From positions 238,360-302,359 of the forward strand of contig CAKZMM010000084.1 of NCBI GenBank assembly GCA_937128505.1: DNA of 64,000 nucleotides. Reading direction: 5' to 3'. Origin of the DNA: an uncultured Thermogutta sp. Lineage in GTDB: Bacteria > Planctomycetota > Planctomycetia > Pirellulales > Thermoguttaceae. The stretch's first letter is position 1; the number at the start of each line of letters is the position of its first letter. Made by a program: the position numbers and the translations under genes. The notes beneath the pieces are model-generated. The model was given only the letters and a program-made list of their open reading frames with translations, was not told where the DNA came from and searched no databases. Positions 9,649-17,400 of the stretch are shown piece by piece.

Positions 9649-9967
9649 ACCGCACACAGCGGTAAAGAAAAAACCCACCGGCTGATTATTCGAAACTCTG
9701 TTTCCTTAAGGAAAAAAGGCTCGGGGGTGCGCGAACTTACTGCCGAGACACTTTCTGCACTTCGAATCCTTCGTTAAAAAAAAGGATCTTCAGTCCCTCG
9801 CTCTCGGCACGTCTAATCTCCACGGGAGTTCCCTTGGTTGACGGCCGCCTTCCGGCGTTTGAGCCCAGGTTTTTGCGCCGGTAACCCACCTGCATACAGC
9901 GTTTGCTTAACCGGGCAAAACCCTGACACACACTCTGCTAATTCTTCAACAGTTTTTGAGATGCTTA
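9649..9967. other. Gene-free interval left of the CRISPR-like array
   Basis: No gene is seen. If the array is read rightward, this is where a leader could lie, but no clearly AT-rich leader stands out. Confidence 0.4.
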
Positions 9968-10362
9968 CACTCTCCCACGCACGACGGGTTGGTTATCGCA
10001 TACGCCGCGCGTCGATTTCGGCAGAACAGACATTCCCATGCGCATAAGGGGGAGGTCTCGCGTCTTTAGGGATTGGTGATTTCGCGCGGGATACTCCCAT
10101 GCGCATGAGGGGCAGGTGCTCAGCGTAGTGGGCATACTCAACCGGGGTCAGATACCCCCATGCGGATGAGGGGGAGGTAAACGGGCGTTGAACCTAGCAC
10201 GCGCGTCGTCAGATACTCCCATGCGCATGAGGGAGAGGTATCAACGCAAATCAATCGCGGCGTTTTGCAAAAGGTGCTCCCTTACGCATGAGCGGGAGGT
10301 GCCTCGAGCGCTTTAAACGGCGAGGTTGCGCTCGGACACTCCCTCGGCCACCAGTAGGAGGT
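9968..10362. CRISPR. Degenerate CRISPR-like array, seven repeats, 61-bp period
   Basis: Repeats of about 28 bp start at 9968, 10029, 10090, 10151, 10212, 10273 and 10334. All successive offsets are 61 bp, except that the last unit (29 bp) has its core shifted by one base. Spacers are about 33 bp and differ from one another. The shared core is CTCCCATGCGCATGAGGGGG followed by AGGT. CTCCC can pair with GGGAG or GGGGG around the ATGCGCAT centre, giving a hairpin. The three middle repeats (10090, 10151, 10212) are nearly identical, while the first and last two are diverged. A 28/33 geometry with a short GC hairpin resembles type I-E arrays. No cas gene lies in the window, so this is an orphan or dying array, or a CRISPR-like repeat. 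Strand of transcription cannot be decided. Confidence 0.75.
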
Positions 10363-11460
10363 GCGCCACCGCCAAAACCGTGCGTCCCATAAGCCTCTGT
10401 TCTAAAATCCCCATTGCCGCCTAAATTTTTCCCTCAGCCCGAGTTGGTCTTCGGCAGCCGATCCCGCGGGGCAAAACCGCAATGGAAAAGCTTTAAAACA
10501 CTTGCAGGCAAATCCTCACTCGGGCCTTGCAAACCGCTCCGGGGTCCATTCCGGGCTGCGAAACCATTCCATCCGTTCACGCGTCGATCGGCCGTTTTTT
10601 TTGACTGTTTTCCTCAATCCTCGTTATTGGAAAAGTTTCGCTCATCGGAAAACGCGTAAAGTTCCGTATGGTCGCTAAAACAAGTTAATCTTCTTAAAGT
10701 GGAATCCACAGACCATACGAAACTAATCCAAAGAGGTGCACTACTTTTATGATTGTGTGCTGAACGAGTTTTCAGAATTCCCTGGACAAGGTTGCCCTAA
10801 ACCTCGCCGACAGGAGGACGAGCCGCACAGTGCCCGGATCGGCTTCGAACACGCTCAGAGCTTCTCGGAGCACTAACCCCCTTAGACTGAGTTTGCCGAC
10901 AGAAAACCTGCGGTTTTACACAGGCCACGGCCGTACAAAGATTGGTTAATGGCGTAAGGCCAAATTGAGTCACGAAAAATAGGGCGCGATACCACCGAAC
11001 ATTCTACCCAAAGTTGCTAATGATTGTGAGTCTTGGAACTGCTGATTGAAGGCCGGTCGTTGACAAAAAACAGGAGGGAAATCCCAAGGCCATAGATTCG
11101 TTAAGATCGATCAAGCTAGCACGTTTCGGGATTTGGCGGTTGCCAGAGGCGAACGTGGTTTGTCTATTTTGCTGATTTTCACTGTTTTCCAACCCAGAAA
11201 ACCGCCGATTCTTTAATAACGGTGCGGGAAATCAGGTGGTTACCGCGCCAACACGGAGAGAACACCTGGTTGTTGCAGCCCTGACCCAGGCGTTGGCTTT
11301 CGCCGCGGTGGTGCTGGCAAGTAAACGATGTAACCTGTGAGCGGGGCCAGACCGCCGGACGGTGTTGACGACGTAGGGCAAGCCGATGATGCCGGTGGGA
11401 ACAATCCGGCACTTTGCAACCGCCGAATCGTTGCTGACAAGGATAATCGGAGAACCCGCG
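10363..11460. other. Gene-free interval between CRISPR-like array and regulator
   Basis: No supportable gene over 1.1 kb. It contains a long inverted repeat listed separately and the 20-mer at 10627–10646 that recurs with one mismatch at 27018–27037. Confidence 0.45.
10661..10723. repeat. 13-bp inverted repeat with 37-bp loop
   Basis: GTTCCGTATGGTC (10661–10673) faces GACCATACGAAAC (10711–10723), with 12 of 13 positions complementary. It could be a stem-loop RNA, an operator pair or the end of a lost mobile element. Confidence 0.7.
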
Positions 11461-12033
11461 ATGAAGGTTTACACGACCGGACAGGTGGCCAAAATCTGTA
11501 AGGTGGCCCCAAGAACTGTTAGCAAGTGGTTTGACTCTGGCCGTTTGAAAGGTTACCGAATTCCCGGCTCCCAGGATCGACGTATTCCGCGCGAGTACCT
11601 AATCAAGTTCCTGAAGGAGCATGGAATGCCCCTCGGGGAGCTTGAGGACGAAACGACCGCCAAAGTGTTGGTCGTCGCTCAAGACCAAGTATTAATCGAC
11701 AATTTGAAACGCGAGCTGCCGCCCGAAAAATCCTACAAACTGGCGATCGCCGCCAGTGGCTTTGAGGCCGGCCTTCAGGCGGAGAGTTTCCGCCCTGACT
11801 GCATTATCGTCGATTTCTCAATCGGCCGAACCGAAGCCCTACAAATCTGTCAAAATCTCCGCCGTAACCAAGAGTTTGCCGAAGTGATTCTCATTGCTCT
11901 GCTCCCGGACGATGGGAGCAACTTTACGTTAGACCGCTCGACGATCAACGAATCGTTCAAAAAGCCGTTTGATGTGGCTTTGTTGGCGGAACGAGTCCGA
12001 ACTCTCGTGGGTGCGAAAAAGGAGCTTGTGTAA
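11461..12033 (+). CDS. BldC-like HTH protein fused to a degenerate response-regulator receiver
   Basis: This is a 190-residue regulator. Residues 1–50 form a MerR/BldC-type winged helix (YTTGQVAKICKVAPRTVSKW, then GRLKGYRIPGSQDRRIPREY), a DNA-binding module that recognises short direct repeats in BldC. Residues 66–187 form a CheY-like receiver. The expected phosphoacceptor is present (IIVD, Asp118), as is the conserved Lys (FKKPF, 167/168). The acidic pair is altered to Ala-Gln-Asp (73–75) and the switch Thr position is Leu (IALL), so normal phosphorylation control is doubtful. The ATG at 11461 was chosen because the HTH begins there and GGAG lies upstream. Planctomycetes often encode such HTH-receiver fusions. 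A terminator follows at 12104. Confidence 0.88.
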   Translation: MKVYTTGQVAKICKVAPRTVSKWFDSGRLKGYRIPGSQDRRIPREYLIKFLKEHGMPLGELEDETTAKVLVVAQDQVLIDNLKRELPPEKSYKLAIAASGFEAGLQAESFRPDCIIVDFSIGRTEALQICQNLRRNQEFAEVILIALLPDDGSNFTLDRSTINESFKKPFDVALLAERVRTLVGAKKELV

Positions 12034-12058
12034 ATAACAAACTTGTGTAAATAACAAA
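12025..12058. repeat. 17-bp tandem duplication across a stop codon
   Basis: CTTGTGTAAATAACAAA is present twice in tandem (12025–12041, 12042–12058). The first copy contains the TAA stop of the HTH-receiver gene, so the duplication arose at the gene end without changing the protein. Confidence 0.95.
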
Positions 12059-12103
12059 AAGGCCAGAATCGAACCACCCAACCCCGTCGCCGGTTCGACG
12101 AAT

Positions 12104-12138
12104 CCGCCGTGGCTGGACCCCCACGGCGGTTACTTTTT
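12104..12138 (+). terminator. Rho-independent terminator after the HTH-receiver gene
   Basis: CCGCCGTGG (12104–12112) pairs perfectly with CCACGGCGG (12121–12129) around an 8-nt loop and is followed by TTACTTTTTT. This is a 9-bp GC-rich stem with a T-rich tail on the plus strand. Confidence 0.88.
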
Positions 12139-12709
12139 TATGGGGTGACTACTCTTTTTTTGGGGGGCTTTTTATGGGGCGACGCACCCGTGCCTGCTGC
12201 GGATCCTCCAAAAGTCTTTTCCCCGAGGCTCATCCCGCAGACACCCACCCACCCAAGCATAAAACGGCTAAGACTTCGCGAATCGCTCAAAGGCGCGTTG
12301 ATCCGCCTGCCCCGAGACCTACCGGATCGCTATCGCTCTCGATTGGCAAACTGACATGAGGCCAACCCCCGCCGGCAGAGGCGAAGTTCGAACGCTAAGC
12401 GTTAAGCTCGGAAGCGGGCTTTGTCTCATCCGCTGCGGTTTCGCGTCCTCTCTAGCGGGAGCCCATCTCTTTGTGGTTTTCATGTCATCCGCGTTTTCTC
12501 CGCGAGGCGACGAGGGTTATCCCGGACTAGCTCCCAGAAAAAGCCCGTCGGAATCGTCTCCGCCAGGCAGCTCCTTTGAATAACATGCGAATACATAATC
12601 CGACTCGATCATCTTCTTAACACAACCAGTTAACCTATGACCACACGACAGTCAGCTTCCCACCAAGCAACTAAGGCCCAAAGGTATGCCAACCGAGCGG
12701 GTCGCAGAT
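12139..12709. other. Gene-free interval
   Basis: No convincing gene. The T/G-rich start contains a diverged duplication (CTTTTTTATGGGGTGAC near 12133 and GCTTTTTATGGGGCGAC near 12168). Confidence 0.4.
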
Positions 12710-14038
12710 TTAATGCCCGGGTAAGCTTACGTCGGGAGGCTCACCGTGGATGACCGCTCTTCCCGCGACTACACCGTGCAACACCACTTCGTGAACCACC
12801 AGGTCTTCGAGAAGAATCCTTTCGAGCAGATCTCCCCGATCCGCCGCGGGCATGCGTACGGCCACCAAATGGGCAACCTTACCTGATTGCAAACTCCCCA
12901 ATCTCCTTTGGCAACCGAGTGCCCGCGCGGCTTCGATCGTCCCCATGCGGAGAATTTTCTGCGGGCTAATTCGCGGCATAATCCTGGCAGCTACCCGCAG
13001 CTCTTCCAGCATACTTAGGCTGGGGGATGATGCGCGGCTATCTGTCCCTACGACCAGTTGTACTCCTAGCCGAATCGCCTTCTCTGCGATCGATGTTTCG
13101 TGCGAAAACCAGCAGTAAGTCCGCGGACAAAAAACAAGGAACATGTGCCGATGCTTGGCCAGAAAGGTCAATGCCCCGTCGTCTAAGTAATTCCCGTGAA
13201 TAACCAACACGCGCTGGGCTTCGGCCAAAAGCTTTAATTCGCCTAAGAAATTTCGCCCCTTCACCTCTCCTGGGGACCAAGCACGACGAGCTTCAAGCAG
13301 TTCGCGGAGCGGCCCCTTACCGCACTCGAGGAGCTGTTTCTCCTCGGTGGACTCCGCCAGATGATATGCCACCGGAAGATGCCTTTCGCGAGAAAGTGCC
13401 ACGATCTTGCGCAACAATTCCCTTCGCACCGTATAGGGAGCGTGAGGGGCCAAACCCGGACGCAGCCCTCGCGGCCAAGAATGCTTTACGTGTTCGCGCG
13501 CTTGCTCTAAAGCTAACCGAGCGCGGTCCTTTGTGGGGCCGATCAGCTCCAAGAACGCCACTCCACTGGGGACGAACGTTGTAGCCCCCGATTCGTCGAG
13601 CTTTATGCCCCGATAAATACTCGGCCCCATCCCAGGCTGAGTGATGTCCCCAAACGCGACCACTCCGTACCGCAGCGACTCGGAAATTCCGCAAGAAGTG
13701 ACCTTGCCCGGGCTAAGCGAGCGAGTTCTTCGGTGCAGAATGACCCGGTTTATCCATCCGCTAAAACCCGTTACCTCTACGGGAATCGGTGCGTTAATGT
13801 CGCTTAGTTCTAAGTGCGTGTGGGGATTCACAAAGCCAGGTAGCAGCGCCGAATCCTCGAAATCATACACTGGACACCGGCCACAAACGCCGGGAACAGC
13901 CCGCCCTAACTTGCGCCCTACCGCCGCAATTCGCCCTTGAATAACTAACACCTCTCCGCCACGAATGGGCATACCAACGATCGGTATAACCCAGCCTGCT
14001 CGAAAAATCGAAACCGATCCCGAGGCGGGTGGCGTCAT
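12710..14038 (-). CDS. Amidohydrolase (TRZ/ATZ, chlorohydrolase-type)
   Basis: This 442-residue metal-dependent hydrolase has the composite N/C-terminal beta domain and a TIM barrel. Metal and catalytic motifs seen in order are PGFVNPHTHLEL (HxH, about residue 73), PHAPYT (about 205, first additional His region), YHLAES (about 230), VIHGNY (about 290) and VGTDS (about 338). This set matches cytosine deaminase/ATZ-like deaminases acting on nucleobase or nucleoside rings; in some bacteria a related enzyme deaminates aminodeoxyfutalosine in menaquinone synthesis. The exact substrate cannot be read from sequence. It lies 198 bp downstream of the ABC-2/CPBP gene on the same strand, so co-transcription is possible but not shown. 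It looks intact. Confidence 0.88.
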   Translation of the reverse strand: MTPPASGSVSIFRAGWVIPIVGMPIRGGEVLVIQGRIAAVGRKLGRAVPGVCGRCPVYDFEDSALLPGFVNPHTHLELSDINAPIPVEVTGFSGWINRVILHRRTRSLSPGKVTSCGISESLRYGVVAFGDITQPGMGPSIYRGIKLDESGATTFVPSGVAFLELIGPTKDRARLALEQAREHVKHSWPRGLRPGLAPHAPYTVRRELLRKIVALSRERHLPVAYHLAESTEEKQLLECGKGPLRELLEARRAWSPGEVKGRNFLGELKLLAEAQRVLVIHGNYLDDGALTFLAKHRHMFLVFCPRTYCWFSHETSIAEKAIRLGVQLVVGTDSRASSPSLSMLEELRVAARIMPRISPQKILRMGTIEAARALGCQRRLGSLQSGKVAHLVAVRMPAADRGDLLERILLEDLVVHEVVLHGVVAGRAVIHGEPPDVSLPGH

Positions 14039-14236
14039 TGGCGAGAATTTCCCAACGGCAACGGCAAGACTATTACATCCTGATTTCCCCGACTGATTCC
14101 AGTCTAACCTCCGAGTTCGGCTGCTTCGTCGGCTTGGCCCAGCAAATTATACGAGCGCTGCTCGTACGGCAGGGAAGGATACTCAATCATGTGGAACCGG
14201 GGTGGAGTGATTGAGGCGAAAGTGCGACAACGATTT

Positions 14237-16870
14237 TCACAGTTTTTGCCCGGAGAGTTGGCAGGCAACAGTTTCCGCCGCTCCGGCCGATACTTCTTTG
14301 GATTGAGGCGGCCCTTGGATTGGCTTTCGGCATACCACCCACCACCACAAGCCGAAGGCAGCCCCCGCCCCAGCAGCGGCAACTAGTACTTGGAGAACTG
14401 ATGGCGCGGTGTCCCCCGCAAGAAACAAATCCTTTGCTGCGGCAAGTGCCCCCCAACTCGGCTCTAAGCGACTAGCGATCAAGGCCAGTCCATTATGCGT
14501 CACATGAAAGGTAATTGCCACCCAAAGACTTCCGCTTGTGGCCACTAGGAGTGCCAAAACGATTCCGAGGAAAAAGGCATTGAATTGCTGGACCACTATC
14601 GGATGACTAAGGGCGAAGAAAATCGCGCTAATTGCCGCGCCGCGAAACCATCGACCGCCCCGAGCCAAACCGGAGAAGATAAATCCGCGAAATGCTAATT
14701 CTTCGCAAATTGCCGGTACCACCGCAAGAACAATAAGAATCTCGGCCAGAGATGCCCGGTCAATGATGCTTTGAATATCCTCGAGGATGCGCCAGGTTGC
14801 CGGATTGGGCGGATAAAGTTGCATCAATACAGCCTGTAAGAGCTTACTCATGGGAAAAAGAAGCACGGCGATAGCGGCCGCTGCCAAAATCCCACGAACG
14901 GAGCTCTTGCGAAGGTTTAGACTTACCATCGGTCGGGCAGTCATCAGGAATGCCAAACCGATAGCCGGCACCGCGAACGTGACCACCTGGGTCACAACTT
15001 GCCACCACGCAAATGTCCGGAACGAATCGATTTCTGGGGCCCAGCTGCTTAGGAGGAATCGAATCATTACTATCACGACGCCAAGGAAGACAGCCATACT
15101 CGCACTAGGTACCGGCTCTGCACGCGATAGGACCCGCCGAATCGCACTACGGAGCGACCAACGCTCGGCTTCGCGAAAGAGCACCCGTTCGGAGCTAAAC
15201 TGCTCGACTGCCCAGCGCACGGCCACCGCCGCGCAACCGATCGTTACTAAGCTCACCGGCAAAAGATATGGCCAATCCTTCGCTACTTCACCGGACAAAA
15301 CGCTCCGAAGTATCAAGACCAATCCGGTAATTGGAACCAGGCTGTTACCCGCGGTAAGCTCCGCCCCCGGTGCCATGGGAAGTAGTACCAGGGGCAAAGT
15401 CAGCATAACGACCGGCATCAAGTAGTATTGACCTTCCTTCGTGCTCCGAGCCCAGGTGGCTACCGCCAGACTGATCGCCCCGAAAAGTACGGCAACCGGC
15501 ACCACGGCCACCGGCAACCAAACTAGCGAAGCAAGTGGAGGAGGCCCGAATTGCGGCAAACGGCTAAGGAGCAGCCACCCTGCTAAAACCATGCTCACTA
15601 CGTTGCACAGGGCGGTAACGATGCTGAAAAAGACCACCATCACCAGTTTGCCCAGCACAATCTCCGTCCGTTCTGCCGCACTAGTCAAAAGGGTCTCCAG
15701 AGTACCCCGCTCCTTCTCACCGGCACAGGCGTCAATAGCAGGGTAAAAGGCCCCGGTCATGGCCCAGATGAGCAAAATCACGGGCAAAATCTTGGCCCAC
15801 ATCGCAACCCCGCGGCGACCCTGAGCCTGCGCGACATCGGCCGTAGCCACCTCGAAGGGCCTCAAGACTTCACTCGAGAGCCCTCGGGAAGCTAACGTGT
15901 GACGTGCGATCTGCTCCCGCCACCGCTCAAGCACTGCACTCAACCGTCCGAAGCCGAGTTGAGATCGCTCGCTCGCCGTGGAGTAGAACACTTCAGGTTG
16001 AGGAATCGGCCCCGGAGGAGTTCCGCCCCGGGAGACAGCTTCGGCGTAAGCAGCCAACTGATTGAAGAAACCAGGCGGAAACCAAAGCACCACGTCGCAC
16101 AATCCCTTGGCGATAAGTTGCTCCGCATAGCTTTGCGTGGCAGGAATCAAACCGGCTTGCTCCCCGGTAAGGTCGGGTGCGCGATCCGCCTCCACCAAAG
16201 CGCTTTCGGAAGTTTCTCGGGGCTCAAAGCTTTCGCTTACTTCGCCCACAAACTGACCGATCAGTCGCCCCTCTGCATGGTACCCCCCCGCCTTTTGGTC
16301 CAAAGAGCCGTCACACGGAAAATGGATCTCACACAGCAATGACAATAGGGGCGAAATCCACACCCTCGGATCGCCCCTTAAGGAGGGGTGCCGAGATACT
16401 AACAGAGCTATGTAGCTTTTTCCCCCGCCAGACCCCGTTCCAATAGCGGATAAGCCAGCTTCGACAACGTCCGTTCGTGGATGCTTGGGCGGCAACCCGT
16501 GGGCATCACGGTCCGCCCCCTCGCGAAAGCCGACACCGGATTCCTCGATCTTTACCTCAGGATATTCCATTCGGACAAGTTGCAAAAGCTTCTGCTTCGA
16601 AGGATCCGAAAAAAGGCTCGGATGGAAGTGGTCCGGAGCCTCCGGGTCGAAAAGCGCCGGAATCCGCTCACCCGGCCACGCCTCAACATCCCCCAAAATC
16701 CCCACGCGCGTGGGCTTTTCTTGGAGGAACTGTGCAAGCTGAAGGACGCTCATCGCGAGAACCGGGTACAGAAAGGCCGGCAAAACCAGGATCATAAAAA
16801 GCGTTCGCCGGTCCCGGAACTGATCCCGGAGCTCCCGATGAGCCAGAAGCCAAACCCGATACAATCGCAT
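14237..16870 (-). CDS. ABC-2-type permease fused to CPBP-family membrane protease
   Basis: This is an 877-residue membrane protein. The N-terminal half begins like a NatB/ABC-2 exporter permease: LLAHRELRDQFRDRRTLFMI, a first helix to about residue 45, a long extracytoplasmic region to about 350, then several helices that include KERGTLETLLTSAAERTEIV and LPVILLIWAMTGAFYPAIDA. The C-terminal part has the CPBP (CAAX-protease-like) signature EELAFRGF (about residue 720), FFALSH and FHVTHN, the residues expected for metal binding in an intramembrane protease. Fusions of this type are known and are usually paired with a NatA-like ATPase gene. No ATPase gene lies next to it here; the upstream 530 bp are empty. 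Transport substrate unknown. Confidence 0.85.
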   Translation of the reverse strand: MRLYRVWLLAHRELRDQFRDRRTLFMILVLPAFLYPVLAMSVLQLAQFLQEKPTRVGILGDVEAWPGERIPALFDPEAPDHFHPSLFSDPSKQKLLQLVRMEYPEVKIEESGVGFREGADRDAHGLPPKHPRTDVVEAGLSAIGTGSGGGKSYIALLVSRHPSLRGDPRVWISPLLSLLCEIHFPCDGSLDQKAGGYHAEGRLIGQFVGEVSESFEPRETSESALVEADRAPDLTGEQAGLIPATQSYAEQLIAKGLCDVVLWFPPGFFNQLAAYAEAVSRGGTPPGPIPQPEVFYSTASERSQLGFGRLSAVLERWREQIARHTLASRGLSSEVLRPFEVATADVAQAQGRRGVAMWAKILPVILLIWAMTGAFYPAIDACAGEKERGTLETLLTSAAERTEIVLGKLVMVVFFSIVTALCNVVSMVLAGWLLLSRLPQFGPPPLASLVWLPVAVVPVAVLFGAISLAVATWARSTKEGQYYLMPVVMLTLPLVLLPMAPGAELTAGNSLVPITGLVLILRSVLSGEVAKDWPYLLPVSLVTIGCAAVAVRWAVEQFSSERVLFREAERWSLRSAIRRVLSRAEPVPSASMAVFLGVVIVMIRFLLSSWAPEIDSFRTFAWWQVVTQVVTFAVPAIGLAFLMTARPMVSLNLRKSSVRGILAAAAIAVLLFPMSKLLQAVLMQLYPPNPATWRILEDIQSIIDRASLAEILIVLAVVPAICEELAFRGFIFSGLARGGRWFRGAAISAIFFALSHPIVVQQFNAFFLGIVLALLVATSGSLWVAITFHVTHNGLALIASRLEPSWGALAAAKDLFLAGDTAPSVLQVLVAAAGAGAAFGLWWWVVCRKPIQGPPQSKEVSAGAAETVACQLSGQKL

Positions 16871-17400
16871 AAGAGGGAAAACTTTCTGTCCCGGTTTTTA
16901 TCCCGATTTATCTCAGCGGGTCCCACAAACTCGCGCGGATGCCGAAATTTATTACGCCACCCTTTAGCAATCGCGACGATATTTCCAATCAATATGCTGC
17001 AACAGGTCCACCACCACCGGCAGGTTAGGCAGAGCCACGGCATTTCTATTCTTTAACCTGGCTGCAACTCTTTAATCTGACTGCCGCTCAACCACCGCTT
17101 TCGAAGATGGTTTGCTTCCGTGCTGGATTCGGAGCCTCTTTTACGGTCATTACGTCCGAGCCCGGGGATGGTTTCTTTTTTAACGACGGAAATGCGTGTG
17201 AGAAAACTCTCCGAAACACTTAAACTCGCAAAATGCCCCCGGTATTGCTCAGAGTTATTTCCCATTTTTGTCGAGGTCAGCTTTTTGCCCAGGACGGCTC
17301 GCAAGCAAAATGAACCCTCATACGCTCCCGTGAAGCGGCGCTCATCACTTCGGGATCCTCGCACGAGCCCACAATCCCGCCAAATTCGTGCATTTGCAAT
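16871..17400. other. Gene-free interval
   Basis: No gene is seen. A diverged 19-bp tandem duplication lies at 17050–17087 (TCTTTAACCTGGCTGCAAC and TCTTTAATCTGACTGCCGC). Confidence 0.4.

Noticed and set aside
12060..12103. GGTTCGAC and GAATCGAACC motifs resembling a tRNA T-arm
   Set aside because: No 5-bp T-stem, anticodon arm or acceptor stem could be built around them on either strand.
12109..12354. A GTG-started 81-codon frame with a signal-peptide-like start
   Set aside because: Its first codons lie inside a strong terminator hairpin and no ribosome binding site precedes it.
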